DNA of 64,000 nt, from contig NZ_JAJHUO010000004.1 in assembly GCF_020859565.1 (NCBI RefSeq), positions 314,764-378,763 on the forward strand. The letters are read 5' to 3'. Origin of the DNA: Saccharothrix luteola. Lineage in GTDB: Bacteria; Actinomycetota; Actinomycetes; Mycobacteriales; Pseudonocardiaceae. Both the position numbers and the translations under genes were made by a program. Shown here one piece after another: positions 10,901 to 21,387 of this stretch. The notes under the pieces are model-generated. The model saw only the letters and a list, made by a program, of their open reading frames with translations, made no database searches and was not told where the DNA came from. Each line of letters starts with the position of its first letter. Position 1 is the first letter of the stretch.

Positions 10901-13900
10901 GCGTAGACGGCGACCTCGTCGATCACGCCCGAGAAGTGGCGCTGCGGCGTCGTGCCCCAGGCGGGCCACGTGCCGGTCGCGTAGGCCGCGCCGACCTGGT
11001 TGAACGTCAGCTTCTCGTGGTCGACCTGCTTGCCGGTGAGCTCGCCGACCTTCGCGCCGTCGAGGAACAACGTCTGGGTGGCGCCCATCGAGCTGAGCAC
11101 GACGTGGTGCCACTTGCCGTCGTTGACCAGGACGCCGCTGGTGATCGGGCTGACCGAGCCGACGCCGAACTGGCCGCGCAGCTTGCCGTCCGTGCCGACG
11201 TACAGGATCGGTACGCCGGTGGTGGACGCGCTGCCGAGCGCCTTGTCCTGGTAGCCGAGCAGCGGACCGCCCGAGCCCGTGACCGAGGACTTGAACCACA
11301 GCTCGACCGCGCCGTCACGGCTCTTCTTCAGCGTGCCCTTGGGCAGGTCGACGGCGGACGTCGTGCCGTTGAAGGACGCGGCGGTGTCGGTGGCGTTGAT
11401 GCCCGGGGTGTTGAGGGTGATGTTCTTGTAGGTGCCGACGTCCTTGCCGAGGTTGACGGCCACCTCGCTGGCGGCGGCCGTGCCCTCGGGCTCGCCGAGC
11501 CGCCAGTAGGACTCGGGGCGCGAGTCGAGCACGGTGGTGCGGTAGTGCGAGCCGGCGGTGTACTCGTAGCCGGTGCAGGCGGTGCCCACGCACGCCTTGG
11601 TGAGCAGGTCGCCGGTGTAGGTGTAGCTCCACGTCGTCTGGTCGGCCTTGACGGCGGTCACGCGGTCGCCGGTCCAGGTGAACGTGATGAACCGGCCGGC
11701 GGTGTTGGTCTGGCTGTTGGACACCTGGGCTTTCTGGAGCTTGCCGGTGGTGGTGTCGTAGGTCAGCACGACCGCGCGGTTGGCGCTGTCGGTGATCCGG
11801 TTCAGCCTGCCGTTGAGGGAGAACTGGTAGGTGGTGCCGGACAGGTCGAGCAGCCGCCACGCGGTCGTGTCGACGGTGAGCTTGGCCTGGCGGCCGAACG
11901 GCGCGGCGAACGTGCCGTCGGCGTTGCGGCCGAAGCGGACCTGTTGGCCGTCCGGGTAGGTGACCACGACGTTGCCGGAGCCGTCGTCGTCCGGGACGAC
12001 CTTCATGTCGTAGCGGGTGGACCAGCCGGCGCCGAAGATGCCGTCCCGGCGCGGGTCCAGGCTGTTGTAGGTGCGGACCACGCGCAGCTCCGGGCCGACC
12101 GTGGTGACCGAGGCGTCAACGGCGGCGGTGGAGTAGTTGCCCGTCTGCGGGTCGAACTCCTGGTCCTTCGTGCCGTACGGGCCGCCCGCGAGGCGTGAGG
12201 TGATCTCCGGCTGCGGGACGCTGGTCAGGACCGTGGAGTAGGGCGAGATGATCTCGTTGGTGGCGTCCTTGACGTACGCGCGCCAGTCGTAAGCCTTGCT
12301 CCACTTGAGCGTGCCCGCCGGGACGGTCCAGGCGGTCTTCGCCTGGTAGCCCGAGTTCACGCAGTTGACCGGCTTGTTCGCGGCGTCGCGTTCGCAGACC
12401 TCGAACTTGAACTGCATGGTGACGCTCGGCGGCGCGTCGACGTCCAGCGCGCGTGCCCAGAGCTGCGGGGTGAGGGTGCGCGCCTGGTAGCCGTTCGGCG
12501 GGTACAGCTCCTGCACGACCGGCGGGATGTCGAAGACTTCCAGCACGATCCGGCCGGGCGGGACCTGGTGGTCGGTGAACACCGGACCGCCGGTCTTGAC
12601 CATGGTGAAGTCGAGGAAGTACTTGCCCGGCGGCAGGGCCTTGATCGTGGCGTCGAGGGTGACGCGCTGGTTGCGGTTCACGGTGGCAGTGAGGTTGGCC
12701 GAGCGCTGCTGGACGACCGACGCGCCGGTCTTGGCGTTGTACGCGCGGTAGGCCAGGTAGTAGTCGCCGGGGGCCCAGGCGGCGGCACTCTTGTTGGTGA
12801 CCGCGATCTTCACCTTGCCGTCCTGGTTCTGCAGCACGGGCGGGTTCGGCACCGGGTTGGCCAGCGCGTACGTCGCGTTGTACGGGCTGTGGGTGACGTA
12901 GAGGCGTGGCGGGTTGGCGGTGGCGGGGCCGGTGAACTTCTTGCCGGAGCCGTCGCCGCTCGCGCGCAGGGAGATGCCGTTGTCGGCCTGCGTGCCGTCG
13001 ACCCACTTCTGCACCAGGTCGCGTCCGCCGCCGCCGAGGTTGATCAGCTCGCCGGCGGTGGGGCAGTTGGAGGACGACTGGCCGAACGCGATGTGGCCGT
13101 GGGCGAAGGAGCGTTCGGCGAGTTGGCGGCCGGTGCTCGGGCCGGGGAAGTCGACGTCGTCGCTGGACGCCCAGCTCTGCGTGACCGGGTGGACGGTGAC
13201 GTTGCGCGGCTTGCACGAGTCGGCGTCGTAGTTCACCAGCCACAGCTGCGCGCCGAAGATCGTGTGGTGGCGGAGCTTGTCGACCAGGCCGCCGAAGCGG
13301 AGGTAGGAGGCGGCGTTGGGGCCGACCATCAGGGTGTTGCCGCCGGGGGACGACGAGGTGCCGTTGACGTAGAGGCTGCTGTCGGCGGCTTCGCCGGTGA
13401 CCGGGAGCTGGACGGTCGGGTCGACCGCGACGGGGTAGGCGGCCTGGGCCAGCCAGGTCCCGTCCAGGGTGAGCCGGAGGGCTTGGCGGCCGTTGTGGCT
13501 GGTCAGGGTGTAGGTGACGGCGGTGGAGCGGACGCCGTTGGCGTCGACCATGTCGCCGGGCGGGATGACGGCCCTGGTCGTGTCGGTGCGGTCCTTGAGC
13601 AGGACCTGGTTGTGCTCGACGTGCGCGGTGAGGTTCTTGAGGGTGAGCGGGAACGTGAAGTCGGTGGGGCCGGGGCGGGTGAGGACCAGGGTCTCCTTCA
13701 CGCCGCCCGGCTGCGACTCCAGCCGCAGGTCGACGCCCGGCTGGACCCCGGGGTAGGTGGCCGTGCTGCCGTTCGCGGCGCCGTCGACCTCGTTGGCGCC
13801 GGCGAGGCCGTAGGAGACCTCGTGGTCGGCGTCGACGGTGAGGGTGGTGAGGCGTTCGGCGTCGGCGTGGCGGGCCAGGCGGACGTCCACCTCGTCGGCG

Positions 13901-14427
13901 GCGTTGTGCCAGCCTTGGTCGTCCGGGACGAGCCGCGGCTCGATCGGCTTCCACTGGTCGCCGTCGCGGTAGTGGACGGGACCGGCGGAGAACTCGGTGG
14001 TCTCGGTGCCGTCCGGGTTCGTGTAGACCTTCTCGTGCTTGGTGCGCGCCTCGGGCTTCTCCTGGCTCTTGCCCTCTTCGAAGCCCTTGGTCTCGGTGGC
14101 GGGCGGCGTTTCCACCGAGGCGGTGTTGTGCGGATGGACGTCCCACTCGACCTTGGGGTAGCGGGATCTCAGCGAGTCGGGGACGGTGTGGTTGTCCGGC
14201 GCGCCGTCGAGGTGGTCGGGGTCGGCTTGCGCTTCACCCCACCGTTGGCCGGGTCCCGGCACGACCTCCGTGTCCGCCGCGTGGGTCTCCGACCGCCCCC
14301 ACCCGTCGACCGCGTCCCCGCCGCTGGTCGCGGTGACGGCCAGCACCACGGCGACGGCGACCACCTTGGCCGGGCCGGACGCCCACAGCGCTCCGAGCAG
14401 CCCGGCTTTGCGCACACGCGACGACAT
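4915..14427 (-). CDS. Giant secreted RHS/YD-repeat protein with Hint domain (polymorphic-toxin-like)
   Basis: The product is 3170 aa, with ATG 14427 behind GGGGGAG. Order of parts: signal peptide or anchor (about 20-40); a pre-repeat region with a DNRLRE-like carbohydrate module (about 340-510); an RHS entry module of DUF6531 type (DPQTGNY...YNSLDPRRDGIFGAGWS, about 755-810); an embedded LamG domain (about 975-1180); dozens of YD repeats (about 1225-2480) that form the toxin-enclosing shell; and the RHS core end (YDPFGEV, GYQGDWTDPATGQVDMGARWYDP, about 2515-2620). After a Gly-rich linker comes a Hint autoprocessing domain (SFTGDTAVRMGDG, TDGHPFW, VHNLTVDTVHTFQV, VLVHNAG, about 2907-3040), then a 129-residue tail. 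Ser occupies the usual first Cys position of Hint. The tail has no nuclease or deaminase motif that I can see. No small immunity gene follows. Likely an exported contact-dependent effector or surface protein. Confidence 0.9.
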   Translation of the reverse strand: MSSRVRKAGLLGALWASGPAKVVAVAVVLAVTATSGGDAVDGWGRSETHAADTEVVPGPGQRWGEAQADPDHLDGAPDNHTVPDSLRSRYPKVEWDVHPHNTASVETPPATETKGFEEGKSQEKPEARTKHEKVYTNPDGTETTEFSAGPVHYRDGDQWKPIEPRLVPDDQGWHNAADEVDVRLARHADAERLTTLTVDADHEVSYGLAGANEVDGAANGSTATYPGVQPGVDLRLESQPGGVKETLVLTRPGPTDFTFPLTLKNLTAHVEHNQVLLKDRTDTTRAVIPPGDMVDANGVRSTAVTYTLTSHNGRQALRLTLDGTWLAQAAYPVAVDPTVQLPVTGEAADSSLYVNGTSSSPGGNTLMVGPNAASYLRFGGLVDKLRHHTIFGAQLWLVNYDADSCKPRNVTVHPVTQSWASSDDVDFPGPSTGRQLAERSFAHGHIAFGQSSSNCPTAGELINLGGGGRDLVQKWVDGTQADNGISLRASGDGSGKKFTGPATANPPRLYVTHSPYNATYALANPVPNPPVLQNQDGKVKIAVTNKSAAAWAPGDYYLAYRAYNAKTGASVVQQRSANLTATVNRNQRVTLDATIKALPPGKYFLDFTMVKTGGPVFTDHQVPPGRIVLEVFDIPPVVQELYPPNGYQARTLTPQLWARALDVDAPPSVTMQFKFEVCERDAANKPVNCVNSGYQAKTAWTVPAGTLKWSKAYDWRAYVKDATNEIISPYSTVLTSVPQPEITSRLAGGPYGTKDQEFDPQTGNYSTAAVDASVTTVGPELRVVRTYNSLDPRRDGIFGAGWSTRYDMKVVPDDDGSGNVVVTYPDGQQVRFGRNADGTFAAPFGRQAKLTVDTTAWRLLDLSGTTYQFSLNGRLNRITDSANRAVVLTYDTTTGKLQKAQVSNSQTNTAGRFITFTWTGDRVTAVKADQTTWSYTYTGDLLTKACVGTACTGYEYTAGSHYRTTVLDSRPESYWRLGEPEGTAAASEVAVNLGKDVGTYKNITLNTPGINATDTAASFNGTTSAVDLPKGTLKKSRDGAVELWFKSSVTGSGGPLLGYQDKALGSASTTGVPILYVGTDGKLRGQFGVGSVSPITSGVLVNDGKWHHVVLSSMGATQTLFLDGAKVGELTGKQVDHEKLTFNQVGAAYATGTWPAWGTTPQRHFSGVIDEVAVYAGPVGPTTTTAHRAANNQADQLAKITLPSGKVAATTTYDTTRDRVKEHTDDNGGTWRVGPPAVYGGDDDLRRTVEVLDPANRPSLYEYDALGGWLLRLGQPLGLEARPEDRPGEPTSTPAPPAETCGKPDPNDPSFCTTIPNGSGGPVFVRYGAEGMSIRSYSYDDKGQLTVVTDENGDTVTLGYDARGNITSKKTCRTATECHTTYETYPTTVTDEYDPRNFLPLESRDGRSASATDNTYRTTFGYHPTGQLVQETAPDGSFVKHTYTNGAEAAVNGGSPPAALLASTMDARGRTTRYAYYNNGDLARVTAPNGLVTEYTYDNLGRRVTVKEISDSFPAGVTTTFSYDAMSRLRTTTGQLTADAVSGEKHQRRTTNTFDVDGNITQVEEADAQGNDAPRVTKYDYDQHNRLARETDAEGGETSYEHDAFGQRTSETDPNGNRFDFAHTSRGSLAEVRLRDWRSDPAGVPAPANGYLLLASLSYDFAGRLASETDAMGRRTEFQYWGDGLLRRKVLKDLRNPDGSKRDFVLEDNTYDGAGNLTRKVAANGKSVTEHTHDRLGRLATVVVDPTGLRRTTTYSYDGGDNVTRAVTGGKASNAPWEVSAAPEAVSYRHDDVGNVVEETVTDGITDRVTKFTYDQRGHQTSVTDPRLNTATYGFDELGRQVTATGAAVSVERDGGAPTTTKPTTKTGYNTFDDVVATADALGNVSTAEYDRLGRVVAASSPTHQGVTPTVKTSYDGNGNVTEIVNARGHATRLAYDQLDRVVTWDEPATTGRAVTRYAFTRSGQVLSTTLPDGARTESTYDDLDRPVTATQYERKPTTGTFTAWQRYDDLGNVTSAVAPSGAAAAFTYDTLGQLIKETDPAGVPTHRGYDAAGNAVRVTDGLGRTTRLAYDLFGDQVAKSELKPDGTVLRTTRFGHDPAGNTTTVTDAKLNTTTFEFDAGDRLVRQVEPEGVTQEFGYDAAGNLTRYTDPRGHRTITTYNAWGLPEKVIEPATAAHPTDRTWTSEYDANGNEVKLTAPGGVVRTRTHDPADQLTAETGSGAEQPTTARDIAYDVVGRAIRVGSDTYSYDDRGNLLTTAGPGGAAEFGYDADGNPTTRRDAAGTATYSYLKGRLHAVAEGLAGVTRTYGYDAAGALKTIGYGAGRTRTLSYDDHGRLHTDVLAGSAGQSISSTAYKRDELDLVSSKTENGVETTYTYDAVGRLKTATTGGVTTPYEWDAAGNRTKAGAKTSTYDERNRLLSDGDYTYAYSPRGTTASRTSSGHTEPFAFDAFDRMVGAAGQTFTYDGLDRVATRNGAAFTYAGLDDEVVSDGAATFARGPGDELLATRKGETSRVPVANGHGDVIGAIAPDGQALSDRTSYDPFGEVTAKTGDTGPLGYQGDWTDPATGQVDMGARWYDPSAGVFTSRDDIPFQGGDGIRANRYTYGAGDPVGQVDPDGHWSWPWDWFDDDDDDGPSQWVETYECIVFCDYASDLSWLIRQQADNLSGKKRKKSPGASGTYPDYARGPAYSGPGGGGSCGSCYKRGGGGPTAAERAEAARRAEHERKRRVTAQAKAAAQYSARHTPRTVSGAAHAPVTNMPKTVSSDPKLPANQVGANRDVVADAKRGTDKIYDAAVQKAGNPVSNTSAASKSGAGGGGFAWKWPKWQGWKAEGKALLNGLAEISGYNDGKRCVTEGDVESCIWAGVSVLSLFAGPYGVGAVRAAKGVRMGAKHADELVGAACALVASNSFTGDTAVRMGDGSTKRIEDVHVGDQVAATDPTTGESGAFTVTDLITRAGVKQMVEVTVEAEGRTSTLTTTDGHPFWADGAWAEAGDLVAGQRLSEGTVVGVRSWTEQRTVHNLTVDTVHTFQVVAGDADVLVHNAGRCGKALAKVRAGATAVKNGVVSGAKAVASGARAVGRGVQAVGRGVASAGRWLGMHARIIGKRTGYYIALNPARFFLKCIALPVAVTGASTTVDNTAVTLGAMVGSTMACAVNMTHDAWPTYKPK

Positions 14428-14510
14428 ACCGCTCCCCCAGTCGACTGAGCAGGCCGTCGCGGACGCTAGGCAACTTCACTTCCACCTCACTTCCCTTCCA
14501 CTTCCACCCG

Positions 14511-14650
14511 CGAGAGTCCTACGTCCAGTGCGCGAGAGTCCTACGTTCAGGCAACCCGAGTTCAACGCTCAGCACAGCCGGCGGTGTGCTGAGCGTTGAA
14601 CTCAGGGGTTCTGAACGTAGGACTCTCGAGGGCTGAAGGTAGGACTCTCG
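14511..14650. repeat. 140-bp palindromic repeat element, copy 1 (CGAGAGTCCTACG family)
   Basis: Two direct copies of CGAGAGTCCTACGTYCA (14511-14527 and 14533-14549) are followed by a near-perfect hairpin: GAGTTCAACGCTCAGCACA at 14558-14576 pairs with its complement at 14585-14603. Two inverted copies of the CGAGAGTCC motif follow, at 14612-14628 and 14634-14650. The whole unit is therefore an outer-outer-hairpin palindrome. A second copy of the same design lies at 50998-51138. Here the element ends 2 bases after the TAA stop of the SARP gene (reverse strand) and lies 83 bases upstream of the RHS start codon. It could act as a transcription terminator or as a REP-like dispersed element. Confidence 0.9.
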
Positions 14651-14652
14651 GG

Positions 14653-17439
14653 TTAGGTGAGGGTGGTGTGGAGGGCGGTTTCGGCTTCGGTCAGTTGCCA
14701 GGGGGAGCACCAGCGACGGGCGAGGGTGACGGCTTGGCGGTGGTGGAGTTCGGCGTCGAGGTGGTGGCCGGCGGCTGATTCGGCGTAGCCCAGGGCGATG
14801 AGGGCGCCCACCTCGGTCTCGCGGTTCTCCTCGCGGCGGGCGACGGCCAGGGCGTCGGTGGCGTGGGACAGGGCGCAGGCGAGGTCGCCGTGGTCGGTGG
14901 CGATCAGGCTCAGACCGGTCAACGCCGACGCCTCGCCGTAGCGGTTGCCCAAGTGCCGGTGCAGGGCGCACGCCGCCATGAAGTGCCCCCGAGCGCCGGC
15001 GAGGTCACCGCGTGACCTCAGCACGTGACCCAGGTTCACCCGCGCCACGGCCTCGCCCCACTGGGAGCCGTCCTCCGTGCTGATGGCCAACGCGCGGGTC
15101 AGGTGCTCAAGGGCCTTGTCCAGGCGGCCGGACTGGCGTTCGGCGAACCCCAGGTTGTTCAACGCCATCATCCGGTCGGTCCGAGTCCCCGCGTCCAACG
15201 ACCGGGTGAACAAGTCACTCGCCTCGGTGAACCTGCCGGACGCCAGCAACGCGATGCCCAGGCTGTTCGCCGTCGCCGCCTCACCCTCCGGCCAGTCGGC
15301 CTCGCGGTGCGCCAGCAACGCCGCCTCCAAGTGCCGGATCGCCTCGTCACGCCGCCCGAGGTGCACGCACGCCGCACCGATGCCCTGCCGCATCAACGCC
15401 TCCACGCGCGGCACGCCGCGGGCCGCCTCCAGCACCGGGAACGCGACCTCCAGCCACTCCGCCCGCAGCCCGCGGTGCAGGAACACCGACCGGATCACGT
15501 CCGCCAGGTACCACGCCGCCGGGTGCGGACCGTGCACGGCGGCGTGCCGCAGCACGGCGGTCAGGTTGTCGTGCTCCGCCTCCAACCACGCCACCGCCTC
15601 GGCGGACGACGCGAAGTCCACCTGGAGCACGGGGTCGACGTCGCGCGGCAGCCGCAGCGGGTGGCGGCTGAAGTGCCGGTCCACCGCGTCCGCCGACGCC
15701 AGGCAGTACTCCACCAGCCGGTCCCACGCGCCCGACTCCGCGCCGAACGTGCGCGCGTAGTCGCGCACCAGGTCGTGGAACCGGAACCGGTCCGGCCCGT
15801 GCCGCTCCACCAGGTGCGCGGCGGCCAGCCGGTTCAGCAACCGTCCCGCCTCGGCGGGCGGCACGTCCAGCAACGCCGCCGCCACCCCGGGCGTGAAATC
15901 GGCGCCCGGCACCAGCCCGAGCAGCCGGAACAACCGCTGCGCACCGGGCGTCAGCGCCGCGTACGACACGTCGAACGCCCTGGTCAGCAAGCTCTCGTCG
16001 GCGCCGTCCACGGTCAGCCCGGTCAACGGGTCGGCCCGCAGCTCGGTCACCAAGTCCTCGATCCGCGCCTGCGGCCCGAGGTTCGCCGCGGCGATGCGCA
16101 ACGCCAGGGGTAAGTGGCCGCACAGGCGCGCCAGCTCGTCCAGCGCGTCGGACGACTCGACGCCCAGCACCCCCGTGAGCAGGGCGCGCGAGTCGGCGGC
16201 GGGCAGCACGGACAGCGGCAGCGACCGCGCGCCGGTCCGCGCGACCAGGTCGCCGAGCCGGTGCCGACTGGTCACCAGGACCATCCCGGACGGCGGCAGC
16301 AGCGGCGCCACCTGGTCGGAATCCCGCGCGTTGTCCAGCAGCACCACCACGTCCCGGTCCGCCAGCACGGTCCGGTACAGCGCGGCCAGCTCGGCCACGT
16401 CGGACGGCAACCGCTGCTGCCCCAACGCCCGCAGCAGCTGCGCCAGGGCCGCGGCGGGCGGCACGGGCTCGTGGTCGGCGTCGAACCCGCGCAGGTCCAC
16501 GTACAGCTGCCCGTCCGGGAACCGGTCGCGCGCCCGCCGCGCCCAGCGCACGGCCAACGCCGTCTTCCCGACGCCCGCCGCACCGGTGATCACCCAGATC
16601 CCGGCGTCGTCCAACCGCGCCAGTTCCGCGTGCCGCCCGGCGAACCCGCGCACGTCGTGCGGCAGTTGGGCGGGACGCGCCACCGGCACGGGCGCGGGCT
16701 CCTCGCCCTGCAACACCTGGACGTGCAGCTCCTGCAGCTCACGCCCCGGCTCGATGCCCAGCTCCGCGGTGAACCGCCGCCGCGTCTCCGCGTACACCGC
16801 CAACGCCTCGGACGTGCGGCCCGACCGGTGCAGGGCGAGCATCAACGCGCCCTGGAGCCGTTCCCGGAACGGGTACTCGCCGCCCGCCCGGCGCAGCTCG
16901 CCGATCACGTCCGCGTGCCGCCCGGCGCGCAGCTCGGCGTCGAACAGGTCCTCCACGGCGGCCAGCCGCCGTTCGTCGAGCAACCGGCTCTCCCGGTCCT
17001 GCAACGCCTCGGTCACCCCGCCGAGCACGGGGCCCTCCCACAACGCCAGCGCGTCCCGCAGCCGGGTGACGCCCGCGTCCACCCGTTCCTCGGCCAGGTC
17101 GGCGCGGGCCGCCGCGACCGCGTCGCCGAACACCTGGAGGTCCAACTGCCCCGGCGCGACCTCGATCAGGTAACCGGGCGAGCGGCGCACGATCGCGGAC
17201 CGACCGAGGAGCTTGCGCAGCTCCCAGATCCGCACCTGGAGCTGACCGCGGGCGCTGGTCGGCGGCTCGCCGTCCCAGACGAGCCCGATCAGCTGCTCTT
17301 CGGAGACGACGCGGTTGGCGTTGAGCAGCAGGGCGGCGAGCACCGCGCGCTGCTTGGGCCCGCCGAGCCGCACCGGCTCGCCGTCGAGGTGTGCCGCCAC
17401 CGGGCCCAGCAACCGGTAGCGGACTCCCCCCTCGACCAC
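14653..17439 (-). CDS. AfsR/SARP-family transcriptional regulator with NB-ARC and TPR domains
   Basis: The 928-aa product starts at GTG 17439 (AGGA seven bases upstream). Residues of about 5-95 form an OmpR-type winged helix (LLGPV-A...LGGPKQRAVLAALLL...LRKLLG). Residues 100-245 form the BTAD domain (GELGIEPGRELQELH-QVL-like ending). Residues of about 262-530 are an NB-ARC STAND ATPase with Walker A GAAGVGKT (286-293), VVLLDNA (Walker B), TSRHR, and CGHLPLALRIAA (GLPL-like). The C-terminal third is TPR repeats. Proteins of this architecture are cytoplasmic activators of secondary-metabolite and development genes, as AfsR is. The neighbour downstream in order is geosmin synthase, transcribed in the same direction and ending 103 bases away, so a link to geosmin control is conceivable but unproven. 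The gene ends at TAA directly against the 140-bp repeat. Confidence 0.93.
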   Translation of the reverse strand: MVEGGVRYRLLGPVAAHLDGEPVRLGGPKQRAVLAALLLNANRVVSEEQLIGLVWDGEPPTSARGQLQVRIWELRKLLGRSAIVRRSPGYLIEVAPGQLDLQVFGDAVAAARADLAEERVDAGVTRLRDALALWEGPVLGGVTEALQDRESRLLDERRLAAVEDLFDAELRAGRHADVIGELRRAGGEYPFRERLQGALMLALHRSGRTSEALAVYAETRRRFTAELGIEPGRELQELHVQVLQGEEPAPVPVARPAQLPHDVRGFAGRHAELARLDDAGIWVITGAAGVGKTALAVRWARRARDRFPDGQLYVDLRGFDADHEPVPPAAALAQLLRALGQQRLPSDVAELAALYRTVLADRDVVVLLDNARDSDQVAPLLPPSGMVLVTSRHRLGDLVARTGARSLPLSVLPAADSRALLTGVLGVESSDALDELARLCGHLPLALRIAAANLGPQARIEDLVTELRADPLTGLTVDGADESLLTRAFDVSYAALTPGAQRLFRLLGLVPGADFTPGVAAALLDVPPAEAGRLLNRLAAAHLVERHGPDRFRFHDLVRDYARTFGAESGAWDRLVEYCLASADAVDRHFSRHPLRLPRDVDPVLQVDFASSAEAVAWLEAEHDNLTAVLRHAAVHGPHPAAWYLADVIRSVFLHRGLRAEWLEVAFPVLEAARGVPRVEALMRQGIGAACVHLGRRDEAIRHLEAALLAHREADWPEGEAATANSLGIALLASGRFTEASDLFTRSLDAGTRTDRMMALNNLGFAERQSGRLDKALEHLTRALAISTEDGSQWGEAVARVNLGHVLRSRGDLAGARGHFMAACALHRHLGNRYGEASALTGLSLIATDHGDLACALSHATDALAVARREENRETEVGALIALGYAESAAGHHLDAELHHRQAVTLARRWCSPWQLTEAETALHTTLT

Positions 17440-17542
17440 GGGATCATCCTGCCACCGAATTCGCCGAATTCAGGAGGGAAAAGTCTCGTAAATCACCTCA
17501 GGTCATTGTTCGACATTCCGACGATTCCCATTCAGATTGCAG

Positions 17543-20447
<2,905 letters not shown>

Positions 20448-20519
20448 TCTTGCTTGCGCTGCGTTACCGAATAGGCCGAGAAGTGCAGTAGATCACGGCC
20501 ATATGGGTGATACTGGACA

Positions 20520-20536
20520 TTAGGTTAGGCTCCCCT
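20520..20536 (+). promoter_or_regulatory. DtxR/IdeR-type iron box
   Basis: TTAGGTTAGGCT at 20520-20531 matches the first 12 bases of the known actinobacterial iron box (TTAGGTTAGGCTAACCTAA). The right half is degraded (CCCCT). It ends only two bases before the ATG of the ABC ATPase and overlaps a possible -10 (TAGGTT, 20521-20526). This implies a leaderless or nearly leaderless transcript that is shut off by iron-loaded DtxR/IdeR (inference from family knowledge). Confidence 0.75.
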
Positions 20537-20537
20537 C

Positions 20538-21356
20538 ATGTCTAAGGGAGACGCGCTGCTCGCCGGTGAGGGACTGGTCCTGGCGCACCACGACCGCGCG
20601 GTGGTGCACGGTGTCTCGCTCGGACTCCGCGCCGGCGCCGTGACGGCGCTCGTCGGGCCGAACGGGTCCGGCAAGTCGACCGTCCTGCGGTCGCTGGCGC
20701 GGCTGCACCGGCCGCGCGAGGGGAACGTCCGGGTGGGCGAGCGGTCCGTCTGGGGCCACTCCCCCCTGTCCGGCAAGGAGTTCGCCCGCAACGTCACCCT
20801 GCTCACCCAGCAGCGGCCGACGCCGTCCGGCGTCTCGGTGCGCGACGTGGTCTCCTACGGCCGGTACCCGTACCGGACCGGGTGGCGCGGGGTGGACCTG
20901 GAGGGCGGCGCCGCCGTCGAGCGCGCCATGGAGCTGACCGGCGTGACCGCGATGGCCGACCGCGGCGTGGACGAGCTGTCCGGCGGCGAGTTGCAGCGCG
21001 TGTGGCTGGCGTCGTGCCTGGCGCAGCAGACCTCCGTGCTCCTGCTCGACGAGCCGACCAACCACCTGGACCTGCGCTACCAGGTCGAGGTGCTCGACGT
21101 GGTGCGCGACCTGGCGAACGACCACGACGTCGCGGTCGGCGTCGTGCTGCACGACCTCGACCACGCGGCGATCATCGCCGACGAGGTCGTGCTGCTGAGC
21201 GAGGGCAAGGTCGTCGCGGCCGGCGGGGTCCGCGACGTCCTCACGGGTGAGCACCTGACCCACGCCTACGGCGTCACGGTGCACGTCGCCGACGACCCGG
21301 TGACCGGCGCGATCCACTGCCGCCCCCTCGGCAGGCACACCCCGCGACCGGTCTGA
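20538..21356 (+). CDS. Iron-siderophore ABC transporter, ATP-binding protein
   Basis: The 272-aa product is a FecE/FhuC-type ATPase that powers uptake of ferric siderophores. Walker A GPNGSGKST (40-48), the Q-loop LLTQQRPTPSG, the signature LSGGELQR (147-154), Walker B VLLLDEP (167-173) and the switch His (VVLHDLDHA) are all intact. The ATG lies directly behind the iron box and no ribosome-binding site is visible, so translation is probably leaderless. It is the first gene of a three-gene operon with the lipoprotein (31 bases downstream) and the fused permease. Placing the ATPase first is less common than having the binding protein lead. Expression is expected under iron limitation. Confidence 0.95.
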   Translation: MSKGDALLAGEGLVLAHHDRAVVHGVSLGLRAGAVTALVGPNGSGKSTVLRSLARLHRPREGNVRVGERSVWGHSPLSGKEFARNVTLLTQQRPTPSGVSVRDVVSYGRYPYRTGWRGVDLEGGAAVERAMELTGVTAMADRGVDELSGGELQRVWLASCLAQQTSVLLLDEPTNHLDLRYQVEVLDVVRDLANDHDVAVGVVLHDLDHAAIIADEVVLLSEGKVVAAGGVRDVLTGEHLTHAYGVTVHVADDPVTGAIHCRPLGRHTPRPV

Positions 21357-21387
21357 TCCCTTCCCTTCACCCTGAGAGGTACCAGCG

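Noticed and set aside
4945..12198. Several long frames opposite the RHS gene
   Set aside because: They mirror the YD repeats and give repetitive, Arg/Val/Gly-rich translations; the RHS frame has the real domains.
14511..14650. Repeat array as a possible CRISPR
   Set aside because: Only four short motifs, two in each orientation, with no regular spacers; it is a palindrome, not an array.
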